64,000 nt of DNA. Source: Pararhizobium polonicum. Lineage in GTDB: Bacteria > Pseudomonadota > Alphaproteobacteria > Rhizobiales > Rhizobiaceae. Below the pieces are notes generated by a model. It searched no databases. It was not told where the DNA came from and worked only from the letters and a program-made list of their open reading frames with translations. Where the stretch lies: the NCBI RefSeq assembly GCF_001687365.1, contig NZ_LGLV01000009.1, positions 230,265 through 294,264 of the forward strand, read 5' to 3'. Of this stretch, positions 25,403-33,794 are shown piece after piece (the first letter of the stretch is position 1; every line of letters starts with the position of its first letter). A program made the position numbers and the translations under genes.

Positions 25403-26552
25403 GGGTGGGCTCCATCAGGCGTTGATAGGAGGCAAGATGCGCGGCAGCGGTGCGCGGCCAGGCGTGACGGGCGGCAACATCGAGACCGCGCGCGATGATA
25501 CGGTCGCGCACAGGGCCGATCAGCGAAAGCGCCATGCCCTCCGCGATCGAGGCAGGATGGCGCGGGTCGCACCAGATCGCGTCCTCCGGCTGCAGATATT
25601 CGGTGAAAGGGGCGATGGAGGAGACGACGACAGGCACGCCGCTTGCCATCGCTTCGAGTACGACGAGACCGTATCCCTCGGTGATGGACGGGAACACCAG
25701 AGCATCCGCCAGCCGGTAGAGATTGGGCATATCCGCATCGGCGACCGTCCCGATAATATGGACGGCGGCGGCGTGGCCGCGCAGGCTTGAAAGGGCTTCG
25801 TGGAACTCCTGCTGATAGCCGTGATGATCGAGCAGCGAAGCGCCACCAGCAATGACCAGCTGCGCATCCGGCCGGATCGCGCGTATCTGACGGAAGGCTT
25901 CGAGAATGCCCAGCGTGTTCTTGCGCGCCTCGATACCACCGATGCTGAGAAACATCGGACCGTTCGTCAGCGTCAACCGATCGCGCAGTGCTGCCTGCTC
26001 GCCGTTCCAGGCGGGTGAGAAACGCTCGGTATCGACGCCGTTGCCGACGACGGAAGCTGTCTGGCCGCGATCGTCCTGCAACACCTTCTGCCACATCCGG
26101 CTGACGGTGAAGAAGATATCCGCCGCATCGATCGAGCGATCCTGCAGGGCCATCAGCCGGGCGTCGGCAAACTGCTCGATGTGGTGGACGGTGCGGGCGA
26201 ATCCGGGAATGAGCGCCTTCTGCTTCAGCGTTGCAAGGGCATTGCCGGAAATACCGTCATGCGCGTGGAAAAGGTCGAAGCCGTCGGCTCCGGCCTTATC
26301 GAAGTAAGCGACATAGTCATGGATCCGCTGCTCGACCATCTCCGTCATGTCCGCGGCTGCGGGCTGGACGGGAATGCACTGCGTCCTGCAGGCGGGATTG
26401 CGGAAGAAGCCGGTCCCTTTCGCATCTGGCGCATGCAGGATCACTTCGTGGCCGAGTGCCGTCAAGGCTTCCGAAAGCTGCATGGCATGTACCACACCGC
26501 CACGCGGATTGGTGGAATGGGTCAGCATGGCGATGCGCAACGGCCGGCTCAT
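25395..26552 (-). CDS. MSMEG_0565-family glycosyltransferase (GT4)
   Basis: 385-residue GT-B-fold glycosyltransferase of family GT4. It begins LRIAMLTHSTNPRGGVVHAM (donor/acceptor loop GGVV) and has the GT4 retaining motif EGYGLVVLEAMASGVPVV (Glu-x7-Glu, about residues 288-296). It matches the MSMEG_0565 family that belongs to many Nit1C clusters. The ATG overlaps the AIR-synthase-like gene stop (ATGA). The sugar donor and acceptor are unknown; its presence suggests that the cluster makes a glycosylated small molecule rather than simply hydrolysing nitriles. Confidence 0.87.
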   Translation of the reverse strand: MSRPLRIAMLTHSTNPRGGVVHAMQLSEALTALGHEVILHAPDAKGTGFFRNPACRTQCIPVQPAAADMTEMVEQRIHDYVAYFDKAGADGFDLFHAHDGISGNALATLKQKALIPGFARTVHHIEQFADARLMALQDRSIDAADIFFTVSRMWQKVLQDDRGQTASVVGNGVDTERFSPAWNGEQAALRDRLTLTNGPMFLSIGGIEARKNTLGILEAFRQIRAIRPDAQLVIAGGASLLDHHGYQQEFHEALSSLRGHAAAVHIIGTVADADMPNLYRLADALVFPSITEGYGLVVLEAMASGVPVVVSSIAPFTEYLQPEDAIWCDPRHPASIAEGMALSLIGPVRDRIIARGLDVAARHAWPRTAAAHLASYQRLMEPTHA

Positions 26553-27529
26553 GCGGCATCCTCCCGGCTTCCGAGACGCAACAGCGGCATATCGGCATAG
26601 TCGCGGATCAGGGCACGCTGCGTACCGTCCGTAATGGCGATTTCAGTTCCCGCCTGCACCGCGCCGATGACGGCTGCTGTGATGTTGCGTTTGGCAAACC
26701 GGTGTAGAACCTCCTGCGAATTGCCGGGGGAAACGGAAAGCAGGTAGCCGAAGCTCGGAAACGTTGCGAGCCAGCGCTCCAGGCTGACGCCGGCGGGCAG
26801 GGGAATGGCGGAAACATCGATCTCGATGCCAACATTGGAGCATTCGGCCAGCATGATGGCGGTGCCGACGATGCCGCCCTGGCTGATGTCCTTGGCCGCC
26901 AGCGCCAATCCGGCTTCCGCGATCTCGGGCAGGAGTTCCAGATCGCTCCGCAGCCGCGCGGATGGCGCGTCGGTTGCGGCTTCCCAATTGTTGAACGGCT
27001 CGCGGTAGCGGCCGCGATGGTCAATGGCGGCGATCAGGACATCGCCGGGCCGAGCATCGAAGCTTGTCAGCAGTTTTTTCGCCCGGCCGAGGATCGCGAC
27101 CGAAAGCTGGCCCCGATCTGTACGGATATTGGTGTGGCCGCCGACGATGGGCACACCGAAGGTTCTAGCCGCCGCCCGCATGCCTTCGAGAACGGGAGCG
27201 GCACCCATTTCGCCGTCGGCCCAGACGGCATCGACGACGGCGACCGGGCGTCCGCCCATGGCGACGACGTCGGAAATATTGACCATGACGCCACACCATC
27301 CGGCAAACCACGGATCGGCGGCGACGAACTCGTTCATGAAGCCTTCGATGGCAAAGAGCAGATAGCCGTCGCCATCCGGCAGCGCGGCGCAGTCGTCACC
27401 AACGGCTACGGACTGGCCCTGAAGGCCGAGGCTTGCCGCCACAGAGCCGATATCCTGCTTGGCGGCGATGCCGTTGCTTGCGGCCAATGTGGCGGCCAGT
27501 GCCTTGATGTCGATCGCACCCATGGTCAT
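26549..27529 (-). CDS. nitF: Sll0787-family AIR-synthase-like protein (NitF)
   Basis: 326-residue member of the PurM/SelD/HypE ATP-binding superfamily. Recognisable points are GDDCAALPDGDGYLLFAIEG (ATP/metal site near residue 40, read as GDDCAALPDG), WCGVMVNISDVVAMGGRP and GGHTNIRTDRGQL. Such proteins use ATP to activate a carbonyl or amide oxygen. The ATG at 27529 overlaps the GNAT gene stop. It is part of the conserved nitB-H order. Substrate unknown. Confidence 0.87.
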   Translation of the reverse strand: MTMGAIDIKALAATLAASNGIAAKQDIGSVAASLGLQGQSVAVGDDCAALPDGDGYLLFAIEGFMNEFVAADPWFAGWCGVMVNISDVVAMGGRPVAVVDAVWADGEMGAAPVLEGMRAAARTFGVPIVGGHTNIRTDRGQLSVAILGRAKKLLTSFDARPGDVLIAAIDHRGRYREPFNNWEAATDAPSARLRSDLELLPEIAEAGLALAAKDISQGGIVGTAIMLAECSNVGIEIDVSAIPLPAGVSLERWLATFPSFGYLLSVSPGNSQEVLHRFAKRNITAAVIGAVQAGTEIAITDGTQRALIRDYADMPLLRLGSREDAA

Positions 27530-28068
27530 GCCGCCTTCCTGGGGAGTGCGACGAAGCCGGCCTCCGGTGTGATGCAGGGCGGATAGAAATTAAGGTCGGC
27601 CTTCATGCTCAGATGCGGTTTGCCGTGGATTTCAATTTCGGCGAGCAGGTCCCAATGCAGGCGCCGGAACAGGAGGCCGTTCTGTACCTGCACATTGGCC
27701 AGAAAGGTGTGGCAGCCCATCGCATGGGCAGAGGAGACGGCGAGCCTGATGAGCGTCGCTCCCAGCGCGCCGATCTTGCGGAAATCTTCGTGCACGGCGA
27801 GGCGCGAGCCCCACCAGACGCCCGGTTCTGCTTCATGGATGCGCACCGTACCGACGAGCCGGTCGGCGGCTACTCCGAGCATCGAGAGGGCAACAATCGG
27901 CGTTGCGTAATCGTCGATTGCGTCGCGGTCGTCATCCTTGAAGATTTGCTGCTCCCGGCAGAAGACCGCGCGGCGCAGCGCATGGGCTTGCTGCCGCTCC
28001 CAGCCGGATGTGGCGAACTTCACCTGGAATTCACTGGCGCGATAGGGTGCGAAAGGTTCGAAGATCAT
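27526..28068 (-). CDS. nitE: Sll0786/MSMEG_0567-family GNAT N-acetyltransferase (NitE)
   Basis: 180-residue GNAT-fold protein. It has the acetyl-CoA region (GSRLAVHEDFRKIGALGATLI: the usual R/Q-x-x-G-x-G/A site reads RKIGALG) and the hallmark LRRAVFCREQQIF of the Nit1C-associated family. Overlaps by 4 bases both the upstream radical SAM gene and the downstream AIR-synthase-like gene. Acyl transfer to an amine intermediate is inferred from the family only. Confidence 0.87.
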   Translation of the reverse strand: MIFEPFAPYRASEFQVKFATSGWERQQAHALRRAVFCREQQIFKDDDRDAIDDYATPIVALSMLGVAADRLVGTVRIHEAEPGVWWGSRLAVHEDFRKIGALGATLIRLAVSSAHAMGCHTFLANVQVQNGLLFRRLHWDLLAEIEIHGKPHLSMKADLNFYPPCITPEAGFVALPRKAA

Positions 28069-29177
28069 CTGGTCAGCATCCTTTCATAGGTGGAAAGGGC
28101 CGAGCAGGCGCCACATTTGCCGCAGCCGGCCTTGATATCTACGGCCTTCAACCCGCTCTCGACCAGCATCCTTGAGAGCGGCGCGAGGATCGAGTGCATG
28201 AACTCCGGCTTTGGCGCCGGGTGGCTTTCGAGCGGCGTTCCGGAAATCGGCACGAAGGGCACGACGAAGGGATAGACGCCGAGCGCCACGAGCTTCGCGC
28301 AGATATCGAGGATGGCCTCGCTTGTATCGCCCAGACCGGCGAGGATATAGGTGGAGACCTGCCCACGACCGAAAACCGCGACGGCCGCCTTGAAGGACGC
28401 CATGTATTTCTCGATCGGCACCTGCGCCTTGCCGGGCATGATGCGGGCGCGGATTTCTGGCGTGACGACTTCGAGATGCATACCGAGCGCATCGACGCCG
28501 GCGTCCTTCATGCGCTGAAACCAGATGTTGTCTTCCGGCGGCTCGCATTGCGCCTGGATCGGCAGGTCGACGGCCGCCTTGATGGCACGGGCACTTTCGG
28601 CAAGCACGGCGGCACCCCGGTCGTCGCCCTTCGGCGTTCCCGTGGTCATCACCATATGCTTGACACCATCGAGTTCGACGGCGGCCTTGGCAACTTCGGC
28701 AAGTTGTTGGGGTGTCTTGTGCGCCACCGTGCGGCCGGCTGCGAGCGACTGGCCGATGGCGCAGAACTGACAGGTCTTGGTGCGGCTCTGATAGCGGATG
28801 CAGGTTTGCAGTACCGTCGTTGCCAGCACGTCCTTGCCGTGCAGGACGGCAATCTGCGAATAGGGGATGCCGTCCGCCGTTGAGCGCTCGTAGAAGCGCG
28901 GACGCAAGGGGAAGGACACCTCGCCGATGACCGTGCCATCGCGGCTGATGCGGCTTTTGCCGGCATCATCCGGTTTTTCCACCAGATAGGGGCTTTCGAA
29001 GGCCGGCGCCGTGTGTACCGGCACCATCACCGTCATGCCATCGATGGTGATCGCCTTGTGGTCGGAAGGCCCGGCACCGCCGCGGCGGCTCTCGTGTCCG
29101 GCCTTCGGATCAACCAGCCGGGCTCCGAAGGACTGCAACTCGTTGATCAGCGTTTCGGTCGAGAGGGAGTTCTCCAT
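28065..29177 (-). CDS. nitD: MSMEG_0568-family radical SAM protein (NitD)
   Basis: 370-residue radical SAM-type protein of the Nit1C cluster. The candidate cluster cysteines are spaced Cx9Cx2C ([18 protein letters not shown], about residues 124-137), unlike the canonical Cx3Cx2C, and a second C-terminal cysteine group ([12 protein letters not shown], about 352-361) may bind an auxiliary cluster. A TIM-barrel segment follows ([21 protein letters not shown]). The ATG at 29177 has AAGGA about 12 bases upstream. The gene overlaps the nitrilase 3' end by 68 bases. The reaction is unknown. Confidence 0.88.
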   Translation of the reverse strand: MENSLSTETLINELQSFGARLVDPKAGHESRRGGAGPSDHKAITIDGMTVMVPVHTAPAFESPYLVEKPDDAGKSRISRDGTVIGEVSFPLRPRFYERSTADGIPYSQIAVLHGKDVLATTVLQTCIRYQSRTKTCQFCAIGQSLAAGRTVAHKTPQQLAEVAKAAVELDGVKHMVMTTGTPKGDDRGAAVLAESARAIKAAVDLPIQAQCEPPEDNIWFQRMKDAGVDALGMHLEVVTPEIRARIMPGKAQVPIEKYMASFKAAVAVFGRGQVSTYILAGLGDTSEAILDICAKLVALGVYPFVVPFVPISGTPLESHPAPKPEFMHSILAPLSRMLVESGLKAVDIKAGCGKCGACSALSTYERMLTR

Positions 29178-30153
29178 CGGTCTTTGTCCTTGTCGGTGCG
29201 ATGTCGGGAGTTGAAAGAAGGGATGCATCCGTCATCGGCGCGGTGGCGCGCCCGTCCATCACCAGATGCAGCAGTTCGGGGCGGGCATAGTGGCCGACCG
29301 AGTCCATCATCCGCTTGCGTTTGACGATCAGGCTCATGTCGAGATCGGCAATCAGGATACCTTCGCCTTCGGTCAGCGGGGGAACGACATGCTTGCCTTC
29401 CGGCGAGATGATCGCCGTCATGCAGCCGCCACGCAGGGCCTTTTGAAGGCCCTGATCCGGAGTGATCGAGGCAATCTGCTCGTCGCTCAGCCAGCCTGTG
29501 GAATTGACGACGAAACAGCCGCTTTCCAGCGCATGGTGGCGGATCGTTACCTCCATCTGATCGGCAAAGATCGGCCCGACCATCGAGCCCGGAAACTGGG
29601 CGATGTGGATTTCCTCGTGCTGGGCCATCAGCGCGTAGCGGGCCAGCGGATTGTAGTGTTCCCAGCAGGCCAGTGCTCCGAGGCGGCCGACAGCGCTATC
29701 GACGACCTTCAGGCCGGACGCGTCGCCCTGACCCCAGATCATCCGCTCGTGGAAGGTCGGCGTGATCTTGCGGCGCTTGAGGATCAGCGTTCCGTCGGCA
29801 TCGAACAGAAGCTGGGTGTTGTAGAGCGTGCCGTGATCCCGTTCGTTGACGCCCAGCGCCACGACGATGCCGTGTTCGCGCGCCGCCGCCGCGACGCTTT
29901 GCGTGGCCGCGCTCGGGACGGTCACCGCCTCTTCGTAGAGCCGGACGTGCTCGCGGCCGGACAGGACGGGCGGCAGGACGAAGGAAAAATACGGATACCA
30001 GGGAACGAAGGTCTCCGGGAAAACGATCAGTTCGGCGCCCTTGGCCGCTGCCTCGCGGATAGCATCCAGCACGCGCGCAAGCGTTTTTTCGCGAGACGTC
30101 AGATCCGGCGCGATCTGGACGGCGGCAACCCGGACGGTCGACTTTTTCTCCAT
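29110..30153 (-). CDS. nitC: Nit6803-family nitrilase (NitC)
   Basis: 347-residue C-N hydrolase. The catalytic triad is complete: Glu47 ([10 protein letters not shown]), Lys129 ([10 protein letters not shown]) and Cys163 ([10 protein letters not shown]). Length and motifs match the Synechocystis Nit6803 group, which hydrolyses aliphatic and aromatic nitriles to the acid and ammonia; homologues in Nit1C clusters are needed for cyanide-dependent growth in some pseudomonads. The ATG at 30153 has GAGGAA 7 bases upstream. The frame is open further upstream but that is a shadow of nitB. Cytoplasmic; physiological nitrile unknown. Confidence 0.93.
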   Translation of the reverse strand: MEKKSTVRVAAVQIAPDLTSREKTLARVLDAIREAAAKGAELIVFPETFVPWYPYFSFVLPPVLSGREHVRLYEEAVTVPSAATQSVAAAAREHGIVVALGVNERDHGTLYNTQLLFDADGTLILKRRKITPTFHERMIWGQGDASGLKVVDSAVGRLGALACWEHYNPLARYALMAQHEEIHIAQFPGSMVGPIFADQMEVTIRHHALESGCFVVNSTGWLSDEQIASITPDQGLQKALRGGCMTAIISPEGKHVVPPLTEGEGILIADLDMSLIVKRKRMMDSVGHYARPELLHLVMDGRATAPMTDASLLSTPDIAPTRTKTDGELPLDRNADQRVAVLRSPAG

Positions 30154-30227
30154 GACGAATTCCTCGGTCGGTGAAGTGAGGGGCGGAGCAGGGGGCTCCG
30201 CCCGTTTTCGATGGATAAACGGCGGCT

Positions 30228-30710
30228 CTAAAGGGTCCAGGTATCGAGGATAAAGGCGCCATCGCGGCGATGGATGAGGATCAGGTCCAGCACGTCGAGC
30301 GGACTGATCGGCTTGATGCCGGGGATCAGCGCGCCTTCGCCATGGCCGTAGAGCGCCTGCAGTGCGAAGCGGCAGGCATAGACCTTGCCACCCTCTTCCA
30401 TGAATTTGACGATCTGGTTGTTGAAGTTCAGGTGGCCGGGAAAGGCTTCGGCGCCAAGCGTCGGAAAGCCGCGCTGAACACCGAGCGTCACGCCCGGGCC
30501 GTAGAGCAGGATGGACGTTTCGAAGCCCTTCCGCTTCAGGCGGGTGGCCTGCAGCAGATTGACGAAACCGATCGAGCCTTCGAAGGCGACGGTATGGAAG
30601 GTGACGAGGGCTTTCTCGCCGGCTGTCGCCTGGACGTCTTCGAAAACCTTTTCTTCGTAGTCGACAAGAAAGTCGCCTTTTTGATTGGCTGGCTTGGTCA
30701 CTGCGGGCAT
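30228..30710 (-). CDS. nitB: MSMEG_0572/Sll0783-family nitrogen starvation response protein (NitB)
   Basis: 160-residue protein with a DsrE-like alpha/beta look ([40 protein letters not shown]). It matches the Sll0783 family, the usual first gene of Nit1C clusters, named for induction under nitrogen starvation in cyanobacteria. The start at 30710 ([13 protein letters not shown]) has AAGGAG 6 bases upstream; an upstream in-frame start lacks support. It is 74 bases before nitC and faces the MocR regulator across a 366-bp control region. Function unknown. Confidence 0.88.
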   Translation of the reverse strand: MPAVTKPANQKGDFLVDYEEKVFEDVQATAGEKALVTFHTVAFEGSIGFVNLLQATRLKRKGFETSILLYGPGVTLGVQRGFPTLGAEAFPGHLNFNNQIVKFMEEGGKVYACRFALQALYGHGEGALIPGIKPISPLDVLDLILIHRRDGAFILDTWTL

Positions 30711-31076
30711 GGATGGCTCCTTGGTTGAAATCCGATCCCCATCCGGGGAGTATCCATCCAATTGCAAGCCCCGTGCCAGATTGATTTTGCACAAACGGCA
30801 GTCAAATATCGAAAAAATACATTCAATTATGCAATCAATTTTGGAGAAGGAAAATTCGAGGCCGATTTTCTGGGCGATTCAGTGCAAAAATCGAATGCAG
30901 GAAAGTTCAAGATGAATGCCATCATTATGCATTCAATAAGTTTGCCGGAGGCGCTGTGTTGGCGGATCTTTCCCGCGAATACCATTTATCCCGGCAGCCG
31001 AGACATTTTTCGTGACAGGGCGTAGCTGCAACAATATACAGTCAATGTCGATCAAGAAGAACATGGCAGCATCACG
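30711..31076. promoter_or_regulatory. Divergent Nit1C control region with four 11-bp repeats
   Basis: AT-rich intergenic region between nitB and the MocR gene. It contains ATACATTCAAT (30817-30827), ATGCAATCAAT (30829-30839, 12 bp downstream in tandem), ATGCATTCAAT (30927-30937) and ATACAGTCAAT (31036-31046, 30 bases before the MocR start). The consensus is ATRCAKTCAAT. MocR regulators usually bind direct repeats of this length, so these are candidate operators for the adjacent regulator. No coding sequence was found in the gap. Confidence 0.6.
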
Positions 31077-32480
31077 ATGAAAGACTGGCGACCCGATCTC
31101 AGCCGCAGCGGCAGCCCCCGTTACATGGCCATCGCCGATCTGATCGAGATGGATTTGCGCAGCGGTCATCTGGTCATCGGAGACCGGCTGCCGCCGCAGC
31201 GCGAGCTGGCCAAGCGCCTGAATATCGATTTCACCACCGTGGCACGCGGCTATGTCGAGGCGCAAAAGCGTGGGCTGGTGGATTCGCATGTCGGCCGCGG
31301 CACCTTCGTCACCGGTGGCGCCGATAAGGAACGTCGTGGTTTCGCATCCGACACCGCTCCCGATCCGCGCCGCACCTCTGCGATCGACCTTTCAATGAAC
31401 ATGCCGCCGGAGCCGACCGATCCGGAGCTGATCGCCCGGATGCGCGAGGGCCTCTCGGCGGTCGCCTCCAGTCTCATCCCGCTGTTGCGCTATCAGGGGT
31501 TCGGCGGTTCGGGCATGGATAAGGAGGCCGCCGCCGCCTGGCTCAGCCGGCGCGGGCTCGTGCCGTCGCAGGAGCGCATCTTCGTGACGCCCGGGGCGCA
31601 CCCCGCGCTATTGGCGATTTGCGGCCTCTTGGCCAAGCCGGGCGAAATCATCCTGTCGGAAAGCATCACCTATCCCGGTATCCGCTCGATCGCCGCGCAA
31701 TTGCGCCTCAACCTTTCCGGGTTGCCGATGGACGAGTACGGCATCCTGCCGGACGCCTTCGCCGATGCTTGCGAGAGACTGAAGCCCAAGGGGCTTTATC
31801 TCAACCCGACCCTGCAGAACCCGGTGACGCTGACGATCCCCGAACGGCGGCGCGAGGAAATCTGCGCGGTGGCGCGCAAATATCACGTGCCGATCATCGA
31901 GGATGACGCCTATGGCTTCATTCCGCTGCATGCGCCGCCGCCATTCGCTGCCATGGCTCCGGACCTCACCTGGCATATCGGCGGGCTGGCCAAATGCATC
32001 GGCGCCGGCCTCCGGCTGGCCTATGTCGTCGCCCCGGATACCAAGGCGATCTGGCCTTTCGTCAGCGCGATGCGCGCCAACAATGTCATGGCGTCGCCGC
32101 TCAACATGGCGCTGGCCACCCGCTGGATCGAGGACGGCACGGCCGATACGATCCTGCGCTTCATCCGCAAGGAAGCAACGGCACGCCAGGAAATGGTCGC
32201 AGCCATTCTGCCGGCGGGCAGCTATCGCGGCGATCCGATCAGCTTCAACATCTGGCTGCCGCTAACGAACGGCTGGACGCGCTCGACCTTCGGCAGCCAC
32301 ATGCGCGCTTCCGGCATCGGCGTCGTCGCCAGTGATGCCTTCACCGTCGAAGGTCCGGCTCCGGAGGCGGTGCGCGTCTGCCTCGGTGGTCCCATCGACA
32401 GGGAAAAGCTTCAGGGCGCCCTCGAATATATGGGCCACGCGCTCGAAGGCCCGCCGGAACTCGCTGCATCCTTCTTCTAG
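31077..32480 (+). CDS. MocR-family (GntR/aminotransferase) PLP-dependent regulator
   Basis: 467-residue fusion of a GntR winged helix (about residues 10-80: ADLIEMDLRSGHLVIGDRLP, then RELAKRLNIDFTTVARGYVE) and a fold-type I aminotransferase domain. The PLP lysine is in GGLAKCIGAGLRLAYV and the pyridine-contacting aspartate in IIEDDAYGF. MocR proteins sense PLP or amino-compound adducts and bind direct repeats. It is divergent from the Nit1C operon and is its likely regulator; the pairing is inference. The ATG at 31077 gives MKDWRPDLSRSG. Confidence 0.92.
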   Translation: MKDWRPDLSRSGSPRYMAIADLIEMDLRSGHLVIGDRLPPQRELAKRLNIDFTTVARGYVEAQKRGLVDSHVGRGTFVTGGADKERRGFASDTAPDPRRTSAIDLSMNMPPEPTDPELIARMREGLSAVASSLIPLLRYQGFGGSGMDKEAAAAWLSRRGLVPSQERIFVTPGAHPALLAICGLLAKPGEIILSESITYPGIRSIAAQLRLNLSGLPMDEYGILPDAFADACERLKPKGLYLNPTLQNPVTLTIPERRREEICAVARKYHVPIIEDDAYGFIPLHAPPPFAAMAPDLTWHIGGLAKCIGAGLRLAYVVAPDTKAIWPFVSAMRANNVMASPLNMALATRWIEDGTADTILRFIRKEATARQEMVAAILPAGSYRGDPISFNIWLPLTNGWTRSTFGSHMRASGIGVVASDAFTVEGPAPEAVRVCLGGPIDREKLQGALEYMGHALEGPPELAASFF

Positions 32481-32559
32481 TCTTACGTGCTGGCAAGAAA
32501 CGCGTCTCGCTACAGAGTGAGCGGGCGTCTGCGTCACTATGCCATATCGCATCAATCGG

Positions 32560-32585
32560 ATGAATGTATCTATATTGACTGCAAT
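32560..32585 (-). promoter_or_regulatory. Inverted copies of the MocR-type repeat before the DUF983 gene
   Basis: On the minus strand this stretch reads ATTGCAGTCAAT and ATACATTCAT, close to the ATRCAKTCAAT repeats of the Nit1C control region. It lies 39-64 bases before the start codon of the next gene. The MocR regulator may therefore also control that gene. Two imperfect matches only. Confidence 0.45.
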
Positions 32586-32623
32586 CAATAACGATATTGA
32601 TCGCAAACATAGGAGCATTCGTC

Positions 32624-33022
32624 ATGCAAACGGAATGGCCGCCACTCCCGCCGACGACAACGGGGCTCAAGGGAAGATGCCCGCGCTGCGGCCAAGGGCA
32701 TATTTTCAACGGTTTCCTGAAGATGCGGCCCGAATGCGAAGCCTGCGGTCTCGACTATGGCTTCGCCGATCCGGCAGATGGCCCCGCGTTTTTCGTCATG
32801 TGCTTTGCCTGTATTCCAAGCGTCCTGCTCGGCGTGTGGCTGGAAGTCCAGCACAGCGCGCCCCTGTGGGTCCAGCTTCTGGTCACCGGTCCTTTCATGC
32901 TGGCCACCTGCATACCGCCTTTGCGGCCGCTGAAGGGATGGCTGGTCGCCAGCCAATATTTCTACAAGGCGGAAGAGGGCAAGCTCGTCCGCACGCCGTC
33001 TACGCCAGTCAAGGAAACGTAA
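32624..33022 (+). CDS. DUF983 family membrane protein with zinc-ribbon motif
   Basis: 132-residue protein. Two cysteine pairs (CPRCGQGHIF and CEACGLDYG, about residues 19-45) form a zinc-ribbon-like N-terminal part. Two hydrophobic segments follow (about 55-78 and 84-105), so it is an inner-membrane protein. AGGAG lies 8 bases before the ATG at 32624. Members are common in alphaproteobacteria and their role is unknown. The promoter carries sequences like the MocR repeats, so it may respond to the same signal as the Nit1C cluster. Confidence 0.85.
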   Translation: MQTEWPPLPPTTTGLKGRCPRCGQGHIFNGFLKMRPECEACGLDYGFADPADGPAFFVMCFACIPSVLLGVWLEVQHSAPLWVQLLVTGPFMLATCIPPLRPLKGWLVASQYFYKAEEGKLVRTPSTPVKET

Positions 33023-33074
33023 GATCACGTCCCGTTGGTGATCGACGGAGTACGAAACAGTTGTATCCGAGCCT

Positions 33075-33734
33075 TCAGGCGCCGTCCCGGCGATCCGGCC
33101 GAAGCGCCTCGGCCATCACCCGGATCAGGAGGGCAGCGGAGGCGGCTCCGGGGTCAATGTGGCCGAGTGATCGCTCGCGAACTCTGGCCGCCCGTCCCTT
33201 CGTCGCGATCATCGAGCGGGTGGCGGCGGCGCCATTGTCCGCTGCTGTCACCACATCATGCCAGTAGGCGTCCACAGGCTTGTTCTCGGCGCGCGCATGT
33301 GCCGCCGCGTCCGCCGCCGGAAGCCAGACGTCGAGCATCGTCTTGTCGCCACGTTGCCCCTTGCCGCGTTCCCGGATGCCGGCTGAAATGGCTTCGATCA
33401 CGTCGGTGCAGGCGGACAGGTCCAGCGCATCGTGACCAGCGAGTGCCTTGGCGGCACGGCGAAAGCCGGTCGCATAAAGCGGCCCGGTCGAGGCGCCGAC
33501 AGCATTCAGGAAGCCGCTTGCCGCGGTCGACATCACGTCCGAGAGGCTTGCCCGGTCAAGATCGAGTTTTGACAGTTCGGCGTTGATGGCGAGAAAGCCG
33601 ATGGACATGGTGATCCCGTGGTCGCCATCGCCGATGGCACCGTCGAGTTCCGAAAGATGATCCTTTTCAGTCTCGATCATCTGCGACATCATCTGAAACA
33701 TACTGGCCATGCTTCGCGCCGCGCTCTTGGACAT
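33075..33734 (-). CDS. dhaL: Dihydroxyacetone kinase-type subunit DhaL (copy 1)
   Basis: 219-residue eight-helix nucleotide-binding subunit of DAK-family kinases. The Mg-ADP-binding aspartates Asp31, Asp36 and Asp38 lie in DGAIGDGDHG, as in E. coli DhaL. The start at 33734 (MSKSAARSMASM) has GGGAGGA upstream. It lies 60 bases after the SorC-DhaK fusion and should be its kinase partner, transferring phosphate to a ketose held by DhaK. No DhaM PTS component is present, so ATP rather than phosphoenolpyruvate is the likely donor. Substrate probably erythrulose or dihydroxyacetone. Confidence 0.9.
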   Translation of the reverse strand: MSKSAARSMASMFQMMSQMIETEKDHLSELDGAIGDGDHGITMSIGFLAINAELSKLDLDRASLSDVMSTAASGFLNAVGASTGPLYATGFRRAAKALAGHDALDLSACTDVIEAISAGIRERGKGQRGDKTMLDVWLPAADAAAHARAENKPVDAYWHDVVTAADNGAAATRSMIATKGRAARVRERSLGHIDPGAASAALLIRVMAEALRPDRRDGA

Positions 33735-33794
33735 GGTATTCCTCCCGGTGCCTCGCACAGCCCGGCGGTCCCTCCGTCGAACCGCCGGCCCATG

